A stretch of DNA of 64,000 nucleotides from Microbacterium sp. RU33B (GTDB lineage Bacteria > Actinomycetota > Actinomycetes > Actinomycetales > Microbacteriaceae). The position numbers and the translations under genes are program-made. Numbering within the stretch: the stretch's first letter is position 1; the number at the start of each line of letters is the position of its first letter. The DNA is taken from the NCBI RefSeq assembly GCF_900155915.1, contig NZ_FTPO01000002.1, forward strand, positions 620,001 to 684,000, given 5' to 3'. Shown piece by piece: positions 49,200-57,400 of the stretch. The notes beneath the pieces were generated by a model, which made no database searches, was not told the origin of the DNA, and saw only the letters and a list, made by a program, of their open reading frames with translations.

Positions 49200-49961
49200 A
49201 TGGATCTCACCGGTGCATCCGCGCTCGTCACCGGCGGCGCGAGCGGACTCGGACTCGCGACCGCTCGTCGCCTGGCCGCTGCCGGAGCCGCCGTCACCAT
49301 CGTCGACCTGCCGTCGTCGCCCGGAGCCGACGTCGCCGCCGAGCTCGGGGGATCGTTCGCCCCCGCCGACGTCACCGACCCCGACGCGGTCGCCGCGGCC
49401 GTCGCGCAGGCGTCGCTCGCCGGCCCGCTGCGCGTCGTCGTCAACTGCGCCGGCATCGCGCCGCCCGCGAAGGTGCTCGACCGCGACGGCGCCCCGTCGT
49501 CGCTCGCCGCGTTCGAGAAGGTCGTGCGCGTCAACCTCGTCGGCACGTACAACGTGATCGGGCAGGCATCCGCGGCGATCGCGAAGACCGAGCCGACCGC
49601 CGGCGGAGACCGCGGCGTCATCGTCAACACGGCGTCGGTCGCGGCCTTCGACGGCCAGATCGGCCAGCCCGCCTACTCCGCCAGCAAGGGCGGCGTGCAC
49701 GCCATGACGCTGCCGATCGCGCGCGAGCTCGCCCGCTTCGGCATCCGGGTCTGCACCATCGCCCCGGGCATCATGGAGACCCCCATGCTCGCGGGCCTGC
49801 CCGAAGCCGCACAGGCGTCGCTCGGCCAGCAGGTGCCCTACCCGCAGCGCCTCGGACGCCCCGACGAGTACGCGCGGATGGTCATGGCCATCGTCGACAA
49901 CGAGTACCTCAACGGAGAGACGATCCGTCTCGACGGCGCCATCCGCATGGCGCCGAAGTAA
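49200..49961 (+). CDS. Short-chain dehydrogenase, 3-hydroxyacyl-CoA dehydrogenase type
   Basis: The 253-residue Rossmann enzyme has [20 protein letters not shown] for NAD binding, [10 protein letters not shown], the catalytic Ser in NTASVAAF, and the Tyr/Lys pair YSASKGG. The [11 protein letters not shown] and [10 protein letters not shown] ends are typical of HSD17B10-like 3-hydroxy-2-methylbutyryl-CoA dehydrogenases, active in isoleucine and branched-acid breakdown. AAGGAGAA precedes the ATG. The enoyl-CoA hydratase starts 10 bases after its stop. Confidence 0.85.
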   Translation: MDLTGASALVTGGASGLGLATARRLAAAGAAVTIVDLPSSPGADVAAELGGSFAPADVTDPDAVAAAVAQASLAGPLRVVVNCAGIAPPAKVLDRDGAPSSLAAFEKVVRVNLVGTYNVIGQASAAIAKTEPTAGGDRGVIVNTASVAAFDGQIGQPAYSASKGGVHAMTLPIARELARFGIRVCTIAPGIMETPMLAGLPEAAQASLGQQVPYPQRLGRPDEYARMVMAIVDNEYLNGETIRLDGAIRMAPK

Positions 49962-49971
49962 GGAGAACCCT

Positions 49972-50763
49972 GTGTCCGAAACGATCCTCGTCACCGTCGA
50001 GGGCGGGCTCGCCCGCGTCACGTTCAACCGTCCGGCGTACCTCAACGCGATGGACTTCGAGATGGGCACGCGCTGGCGCGCGGTCGCCCACGAGCTGACG
50101 ACGGATGCCTCGGTCGGCGCGATCATCCTCGACGCGGCGGGTCCGGCCTTCTGCGCGGGCGGCGACGTCATCGCGATGGGATCGTCGGGCGCCGGCGGCT
50201 CGGCCGTCACCGACATGGCCCACATCATCCACGACGGCATCCGCACGTTCGTGGAGTCCTCGATCCCCATCGTCGCCGCCGTCCAGGGCGCGGTGGCCGG
50301 CGGCGGTCTCGGGCTCATGCTCGCGGCCGACCTCATCGTGGCGTCGGAGAAGGCGAAGTTCGTCTCCAAGTACGCCAACATCGGCCTGACCCCCGACCTC
50401 GGCGTCTCGACGCTCCTCCCGGCCGCGATCGGCCAGCGCCGTGCTCTGCAGATGCTCCTGCAGGACGTCACGATCGACGCCGCGACCGCCCTCGACTGGG
50501 GCCTCGTGACCGAGGTCGTCGCTCCCGACGCGCTCGCCGCGCGCAGCGAGGAGATCGCGCGCTTCTGGCTCGACAACGCCACGGGGGCGTTCGGCCAGGC
50601 CAAGCGGCTCGTCCGCGTCGGTGCGCACCGTGCCTTCGCCGACAACTTCCACGACGAGGCGTCCACGATCGGCGCGCGCTTCGACACCCCCGAGGCGCAG
50701 GTGCGCGTGGCGGCGTTCGCCGCGGCATCCCGCAAGCAGTCCGCCCCGAAGGAGAACTCATGA
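49972..50763 (+). CDS. Enoyl-CoA hydratase
   Basis: The 263-residue crotonase-family protein contains RVTFNRPAYLNAMDFEM, the oxyanion segment FCAGGDVIAMG, and VAGGGLGLMLAADLIVASEKAKF then KYANIGLTPDLGVS. In classic hydratases two Glu act; here the second position (LTPDLG) is Asp, as in isomerase-type relatives. It likely hydrates trans-2-enoyl-CoA for the flanking dehydrogenases. GTG start with GGAGAACC upstream. Confidence 0.85.
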   Translation: MSETILVTVEGGLARVTFNRPAYLNAMDFEMGTRWRAVAHELTTDASVGAIILDAAGPAFCAGGDVIAMGSSGAGGSAVTDMAHIIHDGIRTFVESSIPIVAAVQGAVAGGGLGLMLAADLIVASEKAKFVSKYANIGLTPDLGVSTLLPAAIGQRRALQMLLQDVTIDAATALDWGLVTEVVAPDALAARSEEIARFWLDNATGAFGQAKRLVRVGAHRAFADNFHDEASTIGARFDTPEAQVRVAAFAAASRKQSAPKENS

Positions 50764-51587
50764 CGCTCGCAGGCAAGACCATCCTGATGTCGGGCGGCAG
50801 CCGCGGCATCGGCCTCGCCATCGCGCTGCGCGCCGCGCGCGACGGGGCGAACGTCGCGCTGCTGGCCAAGACCGACACGCCCCACCCGAAGCTCGAGGGC
50901 ACCGTGCATTCGGCCGCCGAGCAGATCCGGGCGGCGGGCGGCAACGCGCTGCCGATCGTCGGCGATGTGCGCAGCGACGACGACATCACCGAGGCCGTGC
51001 TCAAGACGCAGGGAGAGTTCGGCGGCATCGACATCGTGGTCAACAACGCGTCGGTGATCGACCTGTCGCGCTCGCTCGACCTCGCCGCCAAGAAGTACGA
51101 CCTCATGCAGGACGTCAACGTGCGCGGCACCTTCATGCTGAGCCGCGCGGCCGCGCCTATCCTGAAGGACGCCGAGAACCCCCACATCCTGTCGCTGTCG
51201 CCGCCCCTGAACCTCGATCCGCGGTGGCTGGGCGCCCACACGGCGTACACGATGGCGAAGTACGGCATGACGATGGCGACCCTCGGCATGGCGTCTGAGT
51301 TCGCGAAGCTCGGCATCGCCGCGAACACCCTGTGGCCGGCGACGACGATCGCGACCGCCGCGGTGCAGTTCGCGCTGGGCGGCGACGCGATGATGAAGGT
51401 GAGCCGCACGCCGGAGATCTACGCGGATGCCGCGTACGAGGTGTTCCTGAAGCCCGCCGACGCGTTCACCGGCCAGACGCTCATCGTCGAGGACGTGCTC
51501 GCGGGCGTCGGCATCACCGACTTCTCGGGCTACGCCGCCGTCCCCGGCACCCCCGACAGCGAGCTGTTCCCCGACATCTTCCTGTAG
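50760..51587 (+). CDS. Short-chain dehydrogenase, HSDL2/2-hydroxyacid-like SDR
   Basis: The 275-residue SDR begins KTILMSGGSRGIGLAIALRAA, has NNASVIDLSRSLDLA, the YTMAKYGMTMATLGM active-site Tyr/Lys segment and the C-terminal VEDVLAGVGITDF typical of the hydroxysteroid dehydrogenase-like 2 branch. The catalytic Ser position reads SLSPPL. ATG overlaps the hydratase stop by four bases, so the three genes form one operon for CoA-ester oxidation. Exact substrate is unknown. Confidence 0.85.
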   Translation: MTLAGKTILMSGGSRGIGLAIALRAARDGANVALLAKTDTPHPKLEGTVHSAAEQIRAAGGNALPIVGDVRSDDDITEAVLKTQGEFGGIDIVVNNASVIDLSRSLDLAAKKYDLMQDVNVRGTFMLSRAAAPILKDAENPHILSLSPPLNLDPRWLGAHTAYTMAKYGMTMATLGMASEFAKLGIAANTLWPATTIATAAVQFALGGDAMMKVSRTPEIYADAAYEVFLKPADAFTGQTLIVEDVLAGVGITDFSGYAAVPGTPDSELFPDIFL

Positions 51588-51622
51588 GCGCGAGCGCTCC
51601 GGTCAGCGCGAGGAGGCCGGGC

Positions 51623-52486
51623 TCAGACGAGCCCGAGCCCGCGGAACGCGTTCCACACGCCGTCGTCGGCGACGCTGGTCGTGACGCGGTCGGCGAGCGC
51701 CTTGAGCGCGGGCTCCGCGTTGCCCATCGCGATGCTCGTGCCGCAGACCTCGAACATCTCGATGTCGTTCCAGCTGTCGCCGATGCCCACGGCATCCGCC
51801 GCGTCGATGCCGAGCTGTGCGAGCACGATCTCGATCGCCGACCCCTTGTTGGTGCCGAGCAGGGCGATCTCGCCGTTCGATCCGCCCGGCAGGGGCATCG
51901 AGCCCGGCACGATGTGGAACTCATCGCCGAGCTCGGCGTCGAGCGTCTGCAGGCCCTCCTCCTCCGTGCTCACGAAGACGGCCTTGGCGATCTCGTCTCT
52001 CGGTGCGTCCGACACGTCGCGGTAGGTGCGGTTCGCGAGGCCCGACAGCGAGTCCTCCGCGCGTTCGATGCCCTCCGCGGCATCCTGTGCCTGGATGTGG
52101 CGCACGAAGTCGCGCACCATGGCCGTCATGCCCGCGGTGGCGAAGACCTCGTCGTCGGTCTGCAGGAAGTAGTGGATGCCGTGGGCCTCGAACGCCGCCA
52201 CCAGACGCTCCACCGCCGCGGGCGGCATGAGCCGTGAGACCACGATGTCGTCACCCGTGCGGGCCGTCACTCCGCCGTTCGTGATGGCTCCGTCGAACCC
52301 GATGGCCTCGACCGACGGATGGATGTCGCCCCCCGCCCGTCCGGTGCACAGGTACACGAGCACCCCGTTCTCGCGGGCGGTGCGGATCGCGGCGACCGTC
52401 GAGGGCGCGACGAGCGCACCGTGTTCGAGGATCGTCCCGTCGACGTCGATGAAGGCGATGCGGGGGGTCGAGGGCGCGGGTGTCAC
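51623..52486 (-). CDS. Cof-type HAD-IIB phosphatase
   Basis: The 287-residue protein is a HAD hydrolase: motif I IAFIDVDGTI (nucleophile Asp and acid Asp), motif II VYLCTGRA, motif III lysine in the LGTNKGSA segment, and motif IV VGIGDSWNDIEMFEVCGTSIAMGNA. The C2B cap lies between II and III. Members dephosphorylate sugar phosphates and cofactors such as pyridoxal phosphate. GTG 52486 is chosen because GGAGG lies nine bases upstream. Confidence 0.88.
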   Translation of the reverse strand: MTPAPSTPRIAFIDVDGTILEHGALVAPSTVAAIRTARENGVLVYLCTGRAGGDIHPSVEAIGFDGAITNGGVTARTGDDIVVSRLMPPAAVERLVAAFEAHGIHYFLQTDDEVFATAGMTAMVRDFVRHIQAQDAAEGIERAEDSLSGLANRTYRDVSDAPRDEIAKAVFVSTEEEGLQTLDAELGDEFHIVPGSMPLPGGSNGEIALLGTNKGSAIEIVLAQLGIDAADAVGIGDSWNDIEMFEVCGTSIAMGNAEPALKALADRVTTSVADDGVWNAFRGLGLV

Positions 52487-52515
52487 GCCATCCATCCTCC
52501 CAGGCCCGGGGATGC

Positions 52516-53154
52516 TCAGTGTTCGTAGCCGGTGAACAGCAGCACGCCGCCGAGCCCGATCATCATGCCGCCGCCGGTGGCCGTGAGGCGTTCGATGCGC
52601 TTCGGGGACCGCGCGAACCACGAGCGTGCGGCCGCCGCGGCGAGCACCCAGATCGCGTCGGAGATGACCGCCAGGACGGCGAAGACCAGCCCGAGCTCCA
52701 TCATCTGCAGGGGCACCGAGCCCGAGCCGAGATCGACGAACTGCGGGAGCACGGCCACGAAGAACGCGATGGTCTTCGGATTGGTGACGCCCACGACGAA
52801 CCCCTGCGAGAGCTGACGCCCGTGCGAGCGGGGGAGCGTCGACGAGTCGACGGCGGCGGAGGCGTCTTTGCGGTGGCGGATCGCCTGGATGCCGAGGTAC
52901 ACCAGGTAGAGCGCGCCCACCACCTTCAGGGCCGTGAACAGCGGAACCGACTGCGCGATGATGCCGCCGACGCCGAGCGCGACGAGGCCCACGATCGGGA
53001 TGAGGGCGAGGGAGACGCCGAGCACGCTGATGAGCCCGCCCGTGCGACCGAGAGCGAGCGTCCGGCCGACCGAGAACAGCACGGCGGGGCCGGGGATCAC
53101 GATGAGCACGAGGGCGGCCAGCGTGAAGGCGAGGAGGTTGTCGATCGGGACCAC
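52516..53154 (-). CDS. LysE/RhtB-type amino-acid exporter
   Basis: The 212-residue protein has six hydrophobic helices. The family signature follows the first helix: LIVIPGPAVLFSVGRTLALGRTGGLISVLG. It also has GVTNPKTIAFFVAVLPQFV, the conserved NPK motif. Such proteins export amino acids or related small metabolites. TATCGT six bases before the GTG suggests leaderless transcription. Substrate is unknown. Confidence 0.88.
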   Translation of the reverse strand: MVPIDNLLAFTLAALVLIVIPGPAVLFSVGRTLALGRTGGLISVLGVSLALIPIVGLVALGVGGIIAQSVPLFTALKVVGALYLVYLGIQAIRHRKDASAAVDSSTLPRSHGRQLSQGFVVGVTNPKTIAFFVAVLPQFVDLGSGSVPLQMMELGLVFAVLAVISDAIWVLAAAAARSWFARSPKRIERLTATGGGMMIGLGGVLLFTGYEH

Positions 53155-53160
53155 GACGCA

Positions 53161-53166
53161 ACGATA
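53161..53166 (-). promoter_or_regulatory. Leaderless-type -10 box TATCGT
   Basis: Reads TATCGT on the minus strand, six bases before the exporter GTG at 53154. It separates that gene from the Pycsar-like run upstream. Confidence 0.55.
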
Positions 53167-53177
53167 GACCCCCGGCG

Positions 53178-53951
53178 TCAGCCGGCGGGCTCGGTGCCGC
53201 TGAGCACCAGGACGTCGTCGTCGGGCGTCCACCAGAAGCCCAGGCTGTCGCCGGGATCGAGCCCGTCGGGACGATCGGCCGGCGCGATCGAGATGTAGGG
53301 CACGAGTGCCAGGATCCCCTCCTCGCGCCACTCCCCGTGCCGCTTGCAGTCATAGGCCGGGGCGCTCTCGGCGTGCACGGCGGCGACGCAGAGCCGTTCG
53401 CCCTCGGCGGTGACGACCGAGCCGATCCACAGATCGAAGCCGTAGTAGTCGCCGAGCGGCTCCGCCCAGCGCACGGTTCCGAGCCCGGGCAGCACGGGGA
53501 TGGAGGTGAGGGGGATCGTGGTGGTGTCGGCGAACCCGCCGTCGAGGGCGATCGTGATGAGGCGCTCGTACCCGGGCCGCGAGGCGAAATCGATGCTCGG
53601 CGACGGTGTGGCGGATGCCTCCGGCTCCGCCGTGCCGCCGATCAGCGGTGCGACGACGAAGACGACGACCGCGAGAGCGACGGCGGCGAGCCCGGCGACG
53701 AGGGCGATGCGCGGGCCACGGCGTCCCTCGGCGCGCTCGGCCTCCGCGGGCTGAACGCTGCCGTCGCCCGTCGGCGGTCGACCGACGGGGGCAGCAGCGG
53801 CGGGCGCGTCCGCCCCGACCGCCGGCCCCCGCAGCTCGTCTTCGAGCGCCTGGAGGCGGGCGACGGCATCCGGATCGGAGAGGATGTCGGCAGCCGGTCC
53901 GTACGCGCGCTCGCGCAGAGCGTCGAGCTCGGTGCGGGAAGCGGGATCCAT
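53178..53951 (-). CDS. Membrane-anchored protein downstream of the PycTM-like gene
   Basis: The 257-residue protein has a cytoplasmic N-terminal part (MDPASRTELDALRERAYGP, then DPDAVARLQALEDELRG, a helical element common in actinobacterial anchored proteins), one TM helix (IALVAGLAAVALAVVVFVVAPLI, about 90-112) and an outer domain of about 145 residues with beta-strands (GDYYGFDLWIGSVV, then ALVPYISIAP and DDDVLVLSG) and two cysteines. I do not recognise the outer domain. It starts 13 bases after the PycTM-like stop, so it is probably the last gene of the run. Confidence 0.75.
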   Translation of the reverse strand: MDPASRTELDALRERAYGPAADILSDPDAVARLQALEDELRGPAVGADAPAAAAPVGRPPTGDGSVQPAEAERAEGRRGPRIALVAGLAAVALAVVVFVVAPLIGGTAEPEASATPSPSIDFASRPGYERLITIALDGGFADTTTIPLTSIPVLPGLGTVRWAEPLGDYYGFDLWIGSVVTAEGERLCVAAVHAESAPAYDCKRHGEWREEGILALVPYISIAPADRPDGLDPGDSLGFWWTPDDDVLVLSGTEPAG

Positions 53952-53964
53952 GCAGGCGACTCTG

Positions 53965-54462
53965 TCAGAGAGCGACGAAGAACGAGACCACGACGAGCCC
54001 CGACGCGACACCGGCGAGCACCATCGACCAGCGGATCGCGCGGTACTTCCGCTGCACGAGGGCCGACAGCACGTGCAGCTGCTGATACGTGCGCGCGGGC
54101 GCGTGCAGGCCCCGCTCGGCGAGCGCCTCCGCCACCGCCTGCCCGCTCGGCAGATCCTGGATGAGCCCCCAATAGGTGATCGCGCCCTTTCCGGGCGGCG
54201 GGCTCGCGCGCGGCCAGACCGCGAGCGCCGCGGCGAGGACCGACCCCGCGGCGGTGAGGGCGCACGCGCCCCAGACGGCGGTGGAGACGGGTCCGAGGCT
54301 CGCCGGGTTCCAGGAGCCGCCCAGCAGGCCGCTCAGCACGATGCTGAACGCGATGCCGAGGCTGCCGATCAGCAGCGAGGCCTTCTGGTCGGCCCGGTCG
54401 ATCTCCTCACGCACTTCGGAGAGCATCTCGGCGGCCAGAGCGTCGGTGTCGGGCGAGGTCAT
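53965..54462 (-). CDS. Pycsar-effector transmembrane family protein (PycTM/DUF5706-like)
   Basis: The 165-residue protein has the PycTM layout: EVREEIDRADQKASLLIGSLGIAFSIVLSGLL, that is a helix with the conserved RAD-KAS motif running into TM1, then TM2 (VSTAVWGACALTAAGSVLAAALAV), a soluble middle (YWGLIQDLPSG) and a helix LSALVQRKYRAIRWSMVLAGVASGLVVVSFFVAL with RKYR before the last TM. In Pycsar defence the effector is opened by a cyclic nucleotide made by a class III-like cyclase and disrupts the membrane. Its ATG directly follows the giant gene's stop codon. Confidence 0.75.
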   Translation of the reverse strand: MTSPDTDALAAEMLSEVREEIDRADQKASLLIGSLGIAFSIVLSGLLGGSWNPASLGPVSTAVWGACALTAAGSVLAAALAVWPRASPPPGKGAITYWGLIQDLPSGQAVAEALAERGLHAPARTYQQLHVLSALVQRKYRAIRWSMVLAGVASGLVVVSFFVAL

Positions 54463-57400
54463 TCAGCGCACTCCGAAAGTGAAGGGGAACGAGCTGCCGT
54501 CGGCCAGCAACACGGTGTAGGTGTACTTCTTGCCCTTCGCGAGCTTCACCGTGGAGATCTGGCCGAGCCAGACATCCGCGGCCTTGAGGTAGCTGAAGCC
54601 GGTGAAGGGCGGTGTCCACAGCTCGTTGATCCGCGCGGATGCCGGGAGCGTCGTGGTGGAGACGAGGGTCACCGATCTCACGAAGTTCTTCGTGCCGATC
54701 GGCTTCCCGGAGGCGTCGCAGGCGCGGAACGCGATGGGCACACCCGACGTGCGCAGGAACACGCTGGTCCCGTCGGCGTTGAGCGGCGCGAGCGCCGTGC
54801 GGTCGAGGAGCCCGCGGCACATCCGCGCCCCGACGGCCTGCACCGTGTAGGAGGCCGCGCCCGTCGCGGTGTTGCCGGCGACGTCGACCGCGGTGCAGAC
54901 GACCGTGGCGGGGCCCGCGACCGAGGTCTGCGGCACGGCGCACGCTGCCGAGGCGAGCCCGGATGCCGCGTCCGCCGCGTTCGGCGCGGCCGTCGCGACG
55001 GCGCCCTGCGCCACCGGGTCGGGGGTCACCGCGGGGGCGAGCGTCGGCGCGGTCCGGTCGACCCGCACGAGCACCTCCGCGGTGGCGGTGCGGCCGAAGA
55101 GGTCGCGCACCGTGCCCCGCACGACGAGGCCGGCGGCGGTGGTGTCGACGGAGACCGTCTCCGGCGGGCTGCACTGCAGGGCGCCCAGGCCGGAGCAGTC
55201 GAAGTCGACGGTGACGGGCATCCGGCTCCAGGAACCCTCCGCGTACGCGCCCCCCGCCGTGGTCGCCGTCGCGGTGATGACCGGCGGCGGGGGCGGGATG
55301 TGCAGGGTCACCGACGCGGAGCTCGCGTGTCCGACGGTCGTGCCGTCGAAGGGCGTGGCCGTGACGGTGATGACGTCGCCCGGGTTCGCCCCGAGCGGCA
55401 GCAGTTCCAGCGTCGCGCCGAACTCGCCCGCGATCGGCACGCCGTTGCGGGCCCACTCCAGGAGCAGCGAGGGGTCGTCGGCGTCGTCGGCGTCACGCGC
55501 CTCCGCCGTCGCCGTGAGCACGGACGATGGGCCGATCGGATCGGTGTCGGAGACGAGGCTCACCGACGACGTCGGCGCCGCGTTCTGCAGCGCGACGTCG
55601 ACGGCGAACCGCGCCGTCGTGCACGCCTCGGCGCGGCAGACGCGCAGCGCGACGTCGAACGAGCCGGGAGTGTCGAACCGCTGCGCGATGAGCGCCCGGG
55701 TCACGCCGTCGGCGCCCGTGGTGACCGGCACGATCGCGCCGCCCACCGCCGACTCCCCGGACTGCACCGTGAGCTGCGCCGTGAGCCGGTCGCCGGGCGC
55801 GGCATCCGTGATCTCCACGGCGCGCTGCAGCAGGGCGCCGACCTTCAGCTCCGCGTCGCCGGCGGTGCTGCCCAGCTCCGGCGCGGACGCGGCGGTCTCG
55901 ACGATGTGCCCGCGGTTCGTCTCGACCGTGACGTTGCCGGCCGCGTCGGCCACCTGGAGGATCCAGCGGTACGCGCCGAGGCCGGCCGGCAGGAGGACGG
56001 AGCCGCGATCCGCGGCGATTCCGACCGGACGGGCCTGCCACTCGCCCGAGCCGCCGTCCGTCGGCTGCACGAGCAGGATGCCGGCCGCCGGATCGCCGGC
56101 GACCGAGAACGTGAATCCGTCGGCGCGGGCGTCGATGCCCGTGACGGACGGCGCCGTCGTGTCGGTGGACTCCTCGGGCGCGTAGAGCACGTCGAGGCCG
56201 AGCGCCGTGAACCTCTCGAGGCTGCCCGTCACGCCGTCGCCCGATTCGACCCGGCCGGGCGTCACGACGAGGAGGTCCGACCGCCCCGCCGGCGTCTGCT
56301 GGCTCGTGATCGTCGCGAACGTCGAGGGGAACGCGACGTCGGTCCGCGTGGCCGTCGTCTGGGCGACGCCCACCCCGGGCGCGGCGATCGCGATCGGCAC
56401 CCCCGATTCGGTCTGCGACGTCAGTTTCGTGATGAGCACGCCGCGCGGCGTGTAGCCGGGCTCGTCGCGCAGCTGCGAGACGATACGCGGGAGCACCGGC
56501 TGACCCGCGACGGTGACCGGCTCCTGGCCGTCGGCCGTGAGGTAGGAGACATCCCGCCCTTCGTCGTCCGTCTTCGTGACCTTCTGGAAGTCGGGCGCGA
56601 ACTCCAGCGATGCCGACGACAGTCCGCCCTGCGTCTGCAGCGCCGTCAGATCGTCGGGGATCGTCGGCACCGGCGCGGCCTTCGCGGTCGCGGCATCCGC
56701 GAACGTGTACATCGGCAGGCCGTAGTACACCGATTCCATCAGGATCTTCTCGTCGTAGCCGGAGTAGAGACCGAGCCCGCCGAGGTACGACTGCTTGGCG
56801 TACGTGAGCGCTTCGGACGACGTCACGGAGCGTCCGTCGACCTCGACACCCACCCAGTCGGCGTACAGCGTCAGGAGCCGTTCGCTGAGGGCGGTGGTCA
56901 CGGTGTTCGCAAGCCCGTAGCCGGTGTTGCCGATGAATCCGCCCGACTCGGAGAACACGTCGACCCAGTCGACGGCGTCCTCCCCGTAGTAGGCGGAGGG
57001 CAGGTTGTTGCCCGCGTGGCATCCGATCAGGAACAGCAGCGAGCCGTCGAGTCCGGATGCCTCGGGCGCATCGTCCGTCGTGAACAGGTCCGCCTCCGCG
57101 AACCTGCCGCCGGCGGCGCCGGCCACGCCCGGGAGCAGCCGGGTCTCGTCGGCGTGCGTGTTGACCGACACGATGCGGGGGGCTTCGCCGGCATCCGGGA
57201 ACAGCGCCTCGGCCAGCTCGGCGCGCGTCCACAGCTTCTGGGGGTCGTCCTCGCCGAGGGTCTCGTTGTCGGGTGAGCGCCAGCCGAGCGCGGCGCGGAT
57301 GTCTTCGGGGAGCTCCGCCCAGGCGCCGTAGCCTCCCGTGAGGCTCGAATCCGCCGCCAGCACGCCGTCCGCCTCGATGAAGCGATCGATCGTCGCGACG

